Of a stretch of DNA of 64,000 bases, positions 1 to 7,988 are shown piece after piece (positions within the stretch are counted from its first letter, which is position 1; every line of letters starts with the position of its first letter). The notes below the pieces were generated by a model, which was not told the DNA's origin, did no database searches, and saw only the letters and a program-made list of their open reading frames with translations. The DNA is from Paludibaculum fermentans (GTDB taxonomy: Bacteria; Acidobacteriota; Terriglobia; Bryobacterales; Bryobacteraceae). Location of the stretch: positions 1,054,001 through 1,118,000 of the forward strand of contig NZ_CP063849.1 of assembly GCF_015277775.1 (NCBI RefSeq). Reading direction: 5' to 3'. The position numbers and the translations under genes were made by a program.

Positions 1-199
1 TCTCCTGGTCCGCTTCAATGCGCGGCTGGAACGGGGCAAAGCGCTGCAGCAGCCCCGTGGGGTCGTCAAACCACGCCCGCAGCTGGCAGCGCGCACCCGG
101 GAGAGACTCCTCCTGAATGCCGCTCGCACCCTCCTCCCATAGCTCCGAGGAGAGCAGTTCCGCGTCTTGCTCCGGACACTCGAGGAATAACGAATACAT
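1..199 (-). CDS. prmA: Ribosomal protein L11 methyltransferase, N-terminal part (runs off window)
   Basis: The first 66 codons can be read from an ATG at 199 to the window edge. They include the stretches AELLSSELWEEGASGIQEES and RAWFDDPTGLLQRF, which match the N-terminal ferredoxin-like substrate-recognition domain of PrmA. PrmA trimethylates ribosomal protein L11 with S-adenosylmethionine in the cytoplasm. The catalytic Rossmann domain lies outside the window. The start lies 11 nt downstream of the acyl-CoA synthetase stop on the same strand, so the two are probably co-transcribed. No clear Shine-Dalgarno sequence is visible, which is consistent with translational coupling. Confidence 0.8.
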   Translation of the reverse strand, partial: MYSLFLECPEQDAELLSSELWEEGASGIQEESLPGARCQLRAWFDDPTGLLQRFAPFQPRIEADQE

Positions 200-209
200 T
201 GTGATCGGG

Positions 210-1799
210 TTAGCCTTGTACCCGCTTCTGTTTATCAGACCAGAATCTCTCGCGCAAGATCAGCTTCCGGATCTTCCCCGTGCCGGTCTTCGGCAAGGGC
301 TCGTCGATGAACTCGCAAATACGCGGCAGCTTGAACTTGCCCAGTCGCGTCTTGAGGAAGGCCATCAGCGCCTCTTCCGTAAGTTCATAGCCCGGTTTCA
401 CTGAGATCACTGCAGCCGGCACCTCGCCCCATTCGGTGTCCGGAGCCGCCACCACCGCGCACTCCAGCACCGCTTCGTGCATGCAGATCGCGCGCTCCAC
501 CTCGATCGACGAAATGTTCTCGCCGCCGCTGATGATGATCTCTTTCTTGCGGTCGACGATGTGGATGTAGCCTTCCTCGTCCCACACCGCCATGTCCCCA
601 GTGTGGAACCAATTGTTCCTCACGACGGCGGCGGTTGCGTCCGGTTCGCGGTAGTAGCCCGACATGATGTTATCGCCTTGGGCCACCACTTCGCCGATCG
701 TTTGGCCGTCCTGGGGCACCGGCTTGTCGTACAGATCCACCACCTGGACGCGGACCCCCAATATGGGCCAGCCGGCCATCGCCTGATGGCGGTAGCGGTC
801 CTGGTCGTCCGCATAGACCACAGTGGATTTCTGCCGCGCGCAGGTCAGCACCGGGCAGGTTTCACTCAATCCATATCCGGCACGGACGTCGCAGTGAAAC
901 GCGGCCTCCAGCTTCGCAACGAGCTCCGGCGAAGCGGCGGCCCCGCCAAGCATGATCACCCGCATGCTCGACAGGTTGTACTTGCCCAACTCCGGCGAGT
1001 TCAGCAGCATGTTCGCCATCGTCGGTACCAGGCTCATCTCCGTGGCCTGGTGCTCCTGGATCAGCCCGAGTACCGTCACCGGATCGAACCGCCGCACCAT
1101 CACCTGCTTGAAGCCGTTCATGGTCGAGCACTGGGGCTTGCCCCAACCATTCGCATGGAACAGCGGAATTGTATGCAGGTCGACTGTGTGATTGGGATCC
1201 TGGGCCAGGTTCAGCACCCCCAGCGCGTGCAGGTAGAGGTTGCGGTGCGTCAGCATCACACCCTTGGGCGTGCCGGTGCTGCCGCTGGTATAGAACAACT
1301 CGGCCGTGGCGTTCTCGTCCACGGAGAAGATGTCGGGCTCCTCGGGACGGCCCTCCGCCAGCAGCGCCTCATATGGAAAATCGGCCAACTCATGGCCATC
1401 ATCCAGCGACACCCAGCGTTCCACTGTCGGGCAGTGCGGCTTCAGCTGTTCGACCAGGCCGGCGAAGTCGTTCTCGAACAGCAGCACCTTCACACCAGCG
1501 TGATTGAAGATCGTGATCAACTCACCGGAGGACAGCCGCACGTTCAGCGGCATGACGATCGCCCCCGCCTGGATCACGCCGTAGTAGCCTTCCAGCAGCT
1601 TGTGCGTATTGAAGCTCAGGTACGCCACGCGGTCGCCCGCCGTCACGCCGTGTTTCGGCAGCGCCGTCGCCAGCTTCTGGCATCGCTCGGCAAACTGCTG
1701 ATAGGTGAACGACCGCGGGCCGCAGACCACTCCGGTCTTCTGCCCAAACAATTCCTGCGCCCGTTGCAGGCAGCGCAGGGGAGTGAGGGGCACATTCAT
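210..1799 (-). CDS. AMP-forming acyl-CoA synthetase (fatty acid-CoA ligase)
   Basis: This 529-residue protein belongs to the ANL adenylating superfamily, which activates a carboxylic acid with ATP and CoA via an acyl-adenylate. Visible signatures are the P-loop-like YTSGSTGTPKG near residue 170, YGLSETCP, WFHTGDMAVWDEEGYIHIVDR with the hinge aspartate, the SGGENIS core and the C-terminal catalytic lysine motif PKTGTGKIRK. Length is normal for medium/long-chain acyl-CoA ligases. I chose the ATG at 1799 because GGAGG lies about 6 nt upstream; an in-frame start 11 codons earlier lacks this. The exact acyl substrate cannot be read from the sequence. It lies between a zinc-ribbon gene and prmA on the same strand. 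Confidence 0.9.
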   Translation of the reverse strand: MNVPLTPLRCLQRAQELFGQKTGVVCGPRSFTYQQFAERCQKLATALPKHGVTAGDRVAYLSFNTHKLLEGYYGVIQAGAIVMPLNVRLSSGELITIFNHAGVKVLLFENDFAGLVEQLKPHCPTVERWVSLDDGHELADFPYEALLAEGRPEEPDIFSVDENATAELFYTSGSTGTPKGVMLTHRNLYLHALGVLNLAQDPNHTVDLHTIPLFHANGWGKPQCSTMNGFKQVMVRRFDPVTVLGLIQEHQATEMSLVPTMANMLLNSPELGKYNLSSMRVIMLGGAAASPELVAKLEAAFHCDVRAGYGLSETCPVLTCARQKSTVVYADDQDRYRHQAMAGWPILGVRVQVVDLYDKPVPQDGQTIGEVVAQGDNIMSGYYREPDATAAVVRNNWFHTGDMAVWDEEGYIHIVDRKKEIIISGGENISSIEVERAICMHEAVLECAVVAAPDTEWGEVPAAVISVKPGYELTEEALMAFLKTRLGKFKLPRICEFIDEPLPKTGTGKIRKLILRERFWSDKQKRVQG

Positions 1800-1862
1800 G
1801 GGGCGCCTCCAAGGCGTGGATACGAGCCGCAAGCTCGCGTTGGATCTTCGGACCGGACGCGC

Positions 1863-2069
1863 TCAATAGTAATCGGCGCAGCTCATATAATAGCCGCATT
1901 TCTCGCACACCAGCTTGCACCGGTGCTGCAAGAGCCGGGTGGAGCAAACCGGACACCAAAGCATCGGCTCCTCCGCATCGCTCGCCACATTCGAAGATCC
2001 TGCCTTCTCCGTCTCAGGCTGCCTCTCTGATTTCGCCCGCGCCTCGTCGCCGGGCAGTACAACATCCAT
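1863..2069 (-). CDS. Small zinc-ribbon protein
   Basis: This 68-residue protein has two zinc-ligand pairs, CPVC near residue 39 and CEKC near residue 55, followed by GYYMSC. This is a classic small zinc-ribbon arrangement with a charged, probably disordered N-terminal third. The function is unknown; such proteins may bind nucleic acid or another protein. It sits 63 bases upstream of the acyl-CoA synthetase on the same strand and may be the first gene of that operon. The ATG is preceded by GGGAG at a rather long spacing. Confidence 0.65.
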   Translation of the reverse strand: MDVVLPGDEARAKSERQPETEKAGSSNVASDAEEPMLWCPVCSTRLLQHRCKLVCEKCGYYMSCADYY

Positions 2070-2108
2070 TCGATCAGTGTACTCCCGGGACGCTCAATGC
2101 ACCGGGTT

Positions 2109-2603
2109 CTAGAATTCGACCGGCCGGATCGTCTCGGTTCCCAACTTCCGCCCCAACTCGATCATTCGAGGCAGGTCGGCTGGGTTGAAGGGTTCCACCT
2201 GATCCGGCAAATCGAAACCCGCCGCCGGCGTTCCCAAGGTCCGGAACCACACCTCAAACCCGCCCGGCGTGCAAACCGTGATCGCCCGCACAAACTCCGA
2301 TTTGATCTTGAAGGTATGCGGGATCCCTCGCGGCGCGAACACGACGCTCCCTGCCGGAGCCTCGATAATCGCCTCGCCCACCATGAACCGCATCGTCCCC
2401 TCCATCACGAAAAAGGTCTCGTCCGAGGTGTAGTGAATGTGCAGGGGCGGCTCGCTCCCCGGCTTCTGCACGCTCTCCCAGACCGAGAACTGCCCGCCCG
2501 TCTGTTCGGCCGAGAGCAGGATGCTGATCACCCCGCCACCATACCGGTAAGTGTTCTCCAGGCTCTTCCGGGTAATCACCGGAGCCAACTGCGCAACTGT
2601 CAT
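2109..2603 (-). CDS. Cupin-domain protein
   Basis: This is a 164-residue single-domain cupin. Motif 1 is seen in PPLHIHYTSDETFFVMEG (metal-ligand His, His and Glu) and motif 2 in PAGSVVFAPRGIPHTFKI (ligand His). Cupins of this size bind a divalent metal in a beta-barrel and act as small-molecule isomerases, oxygenases or binding proteins; the reaction cannot be told here. I chose the ATG at 2603 because GGAGG precedes it by 6 nt, rather than an upstream in-frame start at 2651. A cluster of inverted repeats lies 170-240 nt upstream. Confidence 0.85.
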   Translation of the reverse strand: MTVAQLAPVITRKSLENTYRYGGGVISILLSAEQTGGQFSVWESVQKPGSEPPLHIHYTSDETFFVMEGTMRFMVGEAIIEAPAGSVVFAPRGIPHTFKIKSEFVRAITVCTPGGFEVWFRTLGTPAAGFDLPDQVEPFNPADLPRMIELGRKLGTETIRPVEF

Positions 2604-3083
2604 CTTCGACCTCCACTCGAAGACGCGCGGGATCCACTGTACCCGGCTCATCCATCTTTCGAGGGGTGGCAGCGGCGTAAGGTGCCCTCTGCTCTGGAAA
2701 GAGCCTCAACTGCTACCACCCAGCACATCCCGCGGAATTATGCCGGACGTGGAAATGTGCAGAGAGATCGAGGCGTTCCCGAGCGGGAATATTCCCCCGC
2801 GACTTCACTTCGAGCGCAGGAAATATTCCCGCACGGGAATCTTCACGTGGAAGAAGGAAAAGGCTGAGCGGGTTCTGCCCGCACTGCAGAGGGTCGAAAC
2901 TGCGAACCAGGCGACAGAGTCGGTGGCTGCACGTAGAAGGGGCGTTCGATTTTGGCCGAGGACGGTTTTCGGAACGTATAGGCCTGTAACCACAAACAAT
3001 CTGGACCGGATCCGGTGTCGGGTCTGAGCATTGGATTCAGGCAACCACTTCGAGTTCCATAGCCGCAAACATCGCAGGTCTAC
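2604..3083. other. Non-coding gap with palindrome cluster
   Basis: About 480 bases lie between the cupin start and the stop of the next minus-strand gene. The short open frames here have no recognisable domain and atypical composition, so I consider them non-coding. The only clear structure is the palindrome cluster listed separately at 2776-2840. Confidence 0.5.
2776..2840. promoter_or_regulatory. Cluster of TTCCCG/CGGGAA palindromes
   Basis: Two near-identical dyads are visible: TTCCCG-AG-CGGGAA at 2776-2789 and ATTCCCG-CA-CGGGAAT at 2825-2840. Overlapping the first is a perfect GGGAATATTCCC palindrome at 2785-2796, with an imperfect copy, GGAAATATTCCC, at 2819-2830. The arrangement is therefore a repeated pair of overlapping inverted repeats about 50 bp apart. 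It lies in the upstream region of the divergently positioned cupin gene, which suggests a tandem operator, but no cognate regulator is encoded nearby. Confidence 0.45.
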
Positions 3084-3743
3084 TCAACGCCGCATCACTT
3101 TGCGCAACGCCCGCCGAATCTCCGGGCCAAACTCCAGGAACAGATTCTGGGCCATCACCTGACCGGTCAACTGCGTCCCCAACTGGTAGCCCTTCACCGA
3201 AACCGCGTACCGCGCCGGGTACAGGCTTGCCCCCACATAGCCGCCGCCGAAAGAAGCCGCCAGGTTCGATGGGTCGAACCGCCGGACCCCGTGGGCATCA
3301 GCCGAAAGCACGACCCCGGAAAACGCATGTCCCACCCGCCGCCACCCGCCCTCGCAGCCGCAGCGCTGGTACCGCGGATCCCTGCCCAACAAAGCCGCCG
3401 AGCCCGAATTGATCAGCCCGCGCGACGTCTGAATTGCAAACTGGGTCCCCAGTCGCCGTCCGAACCCCTCCGCATCGCGTTCCCATTCCACTGGCCGGTC
3501 ACGCACGTGAGCTCCAAGGGCTGGACCCAATGTCCGGAAGAGCGCTCCCGTTGAGAGGAAGTTATTGTGTACCAGCACCGAAACCCGCTGCTCACTGGTC
3601 AGGGCGGGGTCGCTGCTCAGGCGCGTATTCCAACTCAAGGAAGGCGATTGGCCGAATGCGGCGCAACTTGCCAAGGAAAGAAGAATCCCGGCAACCAGAC
3701 GGACTCGATGGGCCGGGCCAAATCTGGGTACAGCCGAACTCAT
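3084..3743 (-). CDS. Secreted protein of unknown function
   Basis: This 219-residue protein starts with a convincing signal peptide (basic residues, then VAGILLSLASCAAFGQS), so it is exported. The mature part contains DPRYQRC and a glycine-rich region (FGGGYVGAS) and ends in basic residues. Its size and amphipathic composition recall small outer-membrane-associated proteins of acidobacteria, but I do not recognise a named family. I prefer the internal ATG at 3743 because the signal peptide starts there; the open frame extends to 3821. Confidence 0.6.
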   Translation of the reverse strand: MSSAVPRFGPAHRVRLVAGILLSLASCAAFGQSPSLSWNTRLSSDPALTSEQRVSVLVHNNFLSTGALFRTLGPALGAHVRDRPVEWERDAEGFGRRLGTQFAIQTSRGLINSGSAALLGRDPRYQRCGCEGGWRRVGHAFSGVVLSADAHGVRRFDPSNLAASFGGGYVGASLYPARYAVSVKGYQLGTQLTGQVMAQNLFLEFGPEIRRALRKVMRR

Positions 3744-4090
3744 CCGGCGGGCCTCTGCCGGCTCATCCGGGGGCGGCAACAGTCGAACAATCCAGGCAGG
3801 CTGAAGGAGGCGATCAGGCATAAAGGTAGTGCTTATCGGGACTCGAAGGGGTTTCCAGGGGCGGTCAGGACCCTGCGCAGTGCTAGACTCCGGGAGCTCA
3901 AACCGCCTGCCGAACGATAGGATGCCCGCAGGGCGGCAGCGGATTTAATCTTCTTCAGGGCTCGAAACCAGGCCTGTGCGCCGAGACTCCGAACCGCAGA
4001 CTTTGCCGTGCCGTACGACCCAATCAGCAGCAACGGATACCGGGTGCTCTGGAGGAACTGGAAGCCGTGCTACGCTGAGTTGACTGCCGG
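3744..4090. other. Gap without recognised gene
   Basis: This divergent intergenic region lies between the secreted protein gene and the SMI1/KNR4 gene. A short minus-strand frame at 3833-4033 is rich in Ser, Arg and Ala and has no recognisable features. The region probably holds both promoters, but I see no convincing conserved promoter elements. Confidence 0.4.
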
Positions 4091-4771
4091 ATGCCCGAAC
4101 AGAATCAAGAACTTGCCGCCCGTCTGGCCGGAATTCAGATCAAGCTGGACCAGCTTCGGGCCGCTGATCCTGCCCTGACAGTCTTCGGCTCAAGAACCCA
4201 CAAGTACCGATTACGACCAGCACTCCCGCCTAAAGCCCTGTCGGAGCTGGAGACGCATTTGGGCGTGGAACTGCCGGACGAATATCGCCTCTTCGTTACC
4301 CAGATCGGTCATGGCGGGGCTGGCCCGTACTACGGACTCTTCCCGCTGGATAGTCACGACCCGGAAGACCTCACGCAGCCGGACCTGGCCCGCAAACCGT
4401 TTCGCTGGACGGAAGCCTTCAACCCCTACGACTGGGAGGATCCTTGCAGTCACGAGGATGTCTGGTGCGACGACGAGGAAGACTGGGGCGAGGAAATGGA
4501 CGACGTGGATGCTGATGGCGTAGACGAGGAAGTGGTAAATGCTCCGCGCCAGATTATTCTGGGTGTCCCGGGCGCCTTGTATATCTGTCATCAAGGCTGC
4601 GGCATCCGGTTCTTCCTCGTGGTGAACGGGAAGAGCCGAGGTGAAGTGTGGCGGGACGCTCAGAACGACGACGCAGGACTGCGGCCGGAGTGCGATGGCC
4701 GCGGCCGGCACCTGAGCTTTCTGGATTGGTATGAGAGCTGGTTGGATGACAGTCTGAAAGCGACGAGTTAG
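4091..4771 (+). CDS. SMI1/KNR4 (SUKH) family protein
   Basis: This 226-residue protein has the SUKH signature near residues 48-80: ALSELETHLGVELPDEYRLF followed by VTQIGHGGAGPYYGLFPL. SUKH proteins occur widely as immunity proteins of contact-dependent toxins and in other protein-interaction roles. A very acidic insert (DDEEDWGEEMDDVDADGVDEE region, about residues 127-152) splits the domain. The C-terminus has SFLDWYESWLDDSL, typical of the family's final helix. No toxin gene lies next to it, so an immunity role is not supported by context. Confidence 0.75.
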   Translation: MPEQNQELAARLAGIQIKLDQLRAADPALTVFGSRTHKYRLRPALPPKALSELETHLGVELPDEYRLFVTQIGHGGAGPYYGLFPLDSHDPEDLTQPDLARKPFRWTEAFNPYDWEDPCSHEDVWCDDEEDWGEEMDDVDADGVDEEVVNAPRQIILGVPGALYICHQGCGIRFFLVVNGKSRGEVWRDAQNDDAGLRPECDGRGRHLSFLDWYESWLDDSLKATS

Positions 4772-4789
4772 GGGAAGGAGCTTTCCCCT
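4770..4789. terminator. Possible bidirectional hairpin between convergent genes
   Basis: The inverted repeat AGGGGAA-N6-TTCCCCT overlaps the stop codons of the two convergent genes. It lacks a clear T tract on either strand, so a terminator function is only a guess. Confidence 0.3.
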
Positions 4790-5735
4790 ACTTCACATCC
4801 TCCAAAAGCTTGAACCGGTAAACCAGCCCGTCCCCAGGGGTTGCCGCTAGCGTCCGTCCCTCAAATCCGAGGAGCAGCAAGACCGGATCGCGGAGATCCT
4901 GCCCCACTAGCAGTGTCCTCACCCAGCTATGGTCCTGCCGGTCCAGTGTCCAGTATGTGGGCCGCTTGTTCTGGATCGCGGTCATCACGACCTCACCACT
5001 GGAGCCAAATGCCATAACTCCAGATCTCGACTCGTTCGCTGGTCCATCCAGCCGCAGCACTTCACGCCCCTCAAGATCGAACTCAATGTACTCATTGCCG
5101 TTCGTCATCCAGCCCACGCGATCGGCTGATGCCCGCAGCGAGGACAACACCGTGGCATCCCGCGGTTTGTCGACACCCGGATCATCTCCGTGAATGACCT
5201 GTCCCCGCGCCTTCACCACCCGCGAATCGATCTCTCGTCCATCACGGTCGAAGCGCTTGAGTACGTTCTGCCGCCAGCCGCCCGCTCCCTCGCGCGCCGG
5301 ACCGATACTCCACAGCGTTCCATCGGGCGGCAGCGCGACCACCTGTGGTGCGCCGTCCGTCACCCATTTGACCAATTGCTGCTTGCGATCCGGTTGAATT
5401 CTGAGAAGAAAGCACCGTCTGCCGCCTTCATCACTGAATGCGGAACCAGATGCGGCAACTACCCCGTCCGCATTGCTCGAAACTGCATAGATCGTGAGCC
5501 GCTGAGCGCCAGATATGGCGAGAGGGATTCGCTCGAGTTCCCCCTTCAACCCGAACCGGACGAGTACCGGCGCATCCGACTGATTGTGCTGCACGATGAG
5601 CACCGCGCCGGCGCTCACGAACGGGATGAACGTTCCGCCTGCCATGAAGTTCTCTTGCGATTGTCCCTCCAGCCGGTAGATCCGCCGTTCCTGAGACCAC
5701 GTGCTACACGGAACAAGAACAGCCAGGAGGAGCAA
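4788..5735 (-). CDS. Secreted protein, possible beta-propeller
   Basis: This roughly 315-residue protein begins with a hydrophobic segment (LLLAVLVPCSTWSQ) that looks like a signal peptide. The rest is beta-rich and repetitive, with stretches such as VVALPPDGTLWSIGP, LKRFDRDGREID, YIEFDLEGREVLRLDG and TLAATPGDGLVYRF, resembling blades of an NHL/WD-type propeller. No catalytic motif is visible. The only usable start in frame is a TTG at 5735, with no ribosome site, and the upstream frame closes at 5789. The true N-terminus is therefore uncertain and a small frame error is possible. Confidence 0.55.
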   Translation of the reverse strand: MLLLAVLVPCSTWSQERRIYRLEGQSQENFMAGGTFIPFVSAGAVLIVQHNQSDAPVLVRFGLKGELERIPLAISGAQRLTIYAVSSNADGVVAASGSAFSDEGGRRCFLLRIQPDRKQQLVKWVTDGAPQVVALPPDGTLWSIGPAREGAGGWRQNVLKRFDRDGREIDSRVVKARGQVIHGDDPGVDKPRDATVLSSLRASADRVGWMTNGNEYIEFDLEGREVLRLDGPANESRSGVMAFGSSGEVVMTAIQNKRPTYWTLDRQDHSWVRTLLVGQDLRDPVLLLLGFEGRTLAATPGDGLVYRFKLLEDVK

Positions 5736-6482
5736 TGCCGGAAAGCGGCAAGCTGGCGCGCGCTTCGGCCTGTCATGCCAGCTCCTTCATAGGTTGTGCG
5801 GTTGATTCTCTCCGACTGTCGTGTTCGCAGCAGATCTCTTCGGAGGTGACGGCTTCCCGGCCGCCTGCAGCATAAAGGCGGTGGTATTCGAAGTCAAGGA
5901 GATGGCATTTGCGTGCGTTAGTTGGGCCGGCGAGGCTATCGTCAGAGAGTGTCGCCCAGCGTCCACTTCAAAACCTGCTGGCCCCTAAGGTGTCCCCAGC
6001 TGGTACGGAGGAACGGCAGGAGATGACGGTTGTCCTCTCAGGCAGGCGAAGCATATGCGATTCCTGCCTTGTTAGGATCTGGCGCGACAAGCCGAGATTC
6101 AGCCTCGAGTTCATCTTCCTCCCTCTAAACATTTTCAAACTAACAGCTAACGAGCAGAGGCTGGGATCAGGCTCGACGAGGAACATTGCGAGAGTGCTAC
6201 TTCGGAGTGCAGTGCTGCTCGCCCCAGAATGCCCGGCACCAATTCAAACACAGTGGCTAAAGGAATCTCCGGCCGCATCCAGTCTGCGCCAGCATCCCTC
6301 CTGCTGCTCTTGCGAGAGAGATGGATCAATTTAGGGGAGGCACGTGGAACTGGCCTTTGGGATCGAGTTGAGAGTGAGCAGGCGGAGTTGGTGACGCGGG
6401 TCAGCGACAGACAGATTAAAGTCGCAAACCGATCCGTATTCTCTAGTGCGGCTGAACACAAACGGCCCTATACTCCCTGTCT
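5736..6482. other. Long gap, no gene recognised
   Basis: About 750 bases carry only short open frames of mixed composition (for example plus 5909-6334) without domains, signal peptides or good start sites. I found no tRNA-like or other RNA structure by eye. Base composition becomes visibly more AT-rich towards the 3' end, leading into the next gene. Confidence 0.4.
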
Positions 6483-7493
6483 ATGCTCCATTCGAAAAAT
6501 TCACTCCTCGACGACTACATCGGTCGCTCTCCTCAGTTCGCGCAGCCGATCCTAGCTCACCTGCGCAAGCTGGTCCACGAAGGCTGCCCTGAAATTGAAG
6601 AGGACATGGTATCTAGTCGGCCGACGTTCCTGCATCGAAGCAAGGGAATTGCTAGTATGGTCGCATTTGATTCTCATTGTGTATTTAGTTTTCTGATGCC
6701 ATCTGTTAATCAGAAGATTGCGGAGTCCGCAGTTTTGGAAGCGCAGTTGAGCGGTTCGCTTTGGCATCTGAAAACACTTGAAGATGTTCCAGCTGATGAG
6801 ATCGTGCGCGCTTTCGTTCGTGAAGCGGTTGATGTTGTCGATTCTCGGCTTCGCCTTTCCTATGGTGTGGTCATTCGGCACTCACTTCGGCGAGGTGCCC
6901 TGTTTATGGTCGGTGCATTTATTATGGCCGTATTCTTTCCAACCGTAATTGCTAACATTGAATACAATCGAAGGTTAAATGAGAAGAGAATTGGTCTGGC
7001 TCATGACGTGATCGAGCACGATGCGCAGGTGAATGCGCTAATGAGTGAGATGAAGATCCAGTTGAACATATTCTGGATCGAAGCGCACGACCCCGCAATT
7101 GTTAAAGTCACACCAAAGAGTGTAAGTGCAGCTAATGCAGAGTTTAACAAGCAGTGGCAGCGACTTAACGCGCTCGCGTGGTATAAGTACTGGAATCTGC
7201 TTGCCGACGCGTACGCCACTCGCGCTATCAAGCGGAGCGAGTACGGCGAGCTTCATAAGGCAATAACTGAATGGACTGACGCTACTGCAAAAACGAATGA
7301 GTCTTTAGGGGCCCTGGAGATATCGACTCTCTATAGGCCTGATCTCAAAAGCCGCACCAGTCTTATTAGCGCAATAGAAGAGAATAGAAAGAGGCGCGAA
7401 GCGCTTACGTACCAAATCTACTCGGTTATAATTAGTAATGCAGAGCCGGGTGTTTGGAAAGATCTCAGGGGCGTTTTCGGGAGTCGCGAGTGA
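6483..7493 (+). CDS. DUF1801-like domain fused to a membrane-anchored C-terminal region
   Basis: Residues 1-125 of this 336-residue protein resemble the DUF1801/YdhG-type fold: FAQPILAHLRKLVHEGCPEI, then PTFLHRSKGIASMVAFDSHC and TLEDVPADEIVRAFVREAV. Proteins with this fold alone are about 120-140 residues and include a proposed iron-chaperone-like group. Here the fold runs into one strong transmembrane segment (about residues 139-160, LFMVGAFIMAVFFPTVIANI) and a charged helical C-terminal region of about 175 residues that I do not recognise. Codon use and base composition are much more AT-rich than the neighbours, suggesting acquisition by transfer. Confidence 0.65.
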   Translation: MLHSKNSLLDDYIGRSPQFAQPILAHLRKLVHEGCPEIEEDMVSSRPTFLHRSKGIASMVAFDSHCVFSFLMPSVNQKIAESAVLEAQLSGSLWHLKTLEDVPADEIVRAFVREAVDVVDSRLRLSYGVVIRHSLRRGALFMVGAFIMAVFFPTVIANIEYNRRLNEKRIGLAHDVIEHDAQVNALMSEMKIQLNIFWIEAHDPAIVKVTPKSVSAANAEFNKQWQRLNALAWYKYWNLLADAYATRAIKRSEYGELHKAITEWTDATAKTNESLGALEISTLYRPDLKSRTSLISAIEENRKRREALTYQIYSVIISNAEPGVWKDLRGVFGSRE

Positions 7494-7988
7494 GTCGTGG
7501 GCGTTCTTTGGGTCTTAAGGGTGATGCAGGATATTTAAAATTGCGGTTTGTTAAGTGTCCTGAGCGGAGGACGTTAAGGGCGGAAAAAGATTCTAGTTTT
7601 GCTTGGAAGGTGTTTGTGGCGCGCTAAAGAGTATTCTGGAATTACATCTACGGTGAGTGTATGGTGTGGTTAGGGAAGCGTTGTTAATATTATGGCGTAG
7701 AGAAGATGGATGGTATTAGCCGAGGAGGTGAGATTTGGCTTTGGGTGGTAGAGTCGTAGTCTGGCCGAGCGAGGGTCTCTTTTAGATGGAAGGGATCGGT
7801 AAATGAGATGGATTAGATGTCCATTGCGACTTTGAAGCACACCAAGCTGTAAGCCGCCATGCGCTTTGAGGGCAATTTCAAACGTTAGGGAGGATAGGTG
7901 GGTAGAAAACCAGTTACCTCACCGCCACCCTCCACCCCACTCTGATATCCTCACCTCGGATCCCGGCCCAGCAGCCGCCCCCACTACC
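7494..7988. other. AT-richer gap without recognised gene
   Basis: This stretch of about 495 bases is GT-rich and AT-richer than its surroundings up to about 7865, where composition returns to normal. No open frame with plausible codon use is seen. It may be the flank of an inserted segment. An in-frame upstream extension of the next gene (from 7866) does not look coding. Confidence 0.4.

Noticed and set aside
477-2030. Long plus-strand open frame opposite the acyl-CoA synthetase
   Set aside because: It is His/Arg/Val-rich antisense read-through of a conserved gene in GC-rich DNA, with no domain or ribosome site.
2805-3068. 87-codon minus-strand frame over the palindrome cluster
   Set aside because: The frame is formed partly by the palindromic repeats and has no protein-like features.
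5909-6334. 141-codon plus-strand frame in the long gap
   Set aside because: No domain, no signal peptide, no ribosome site and mixed composition.
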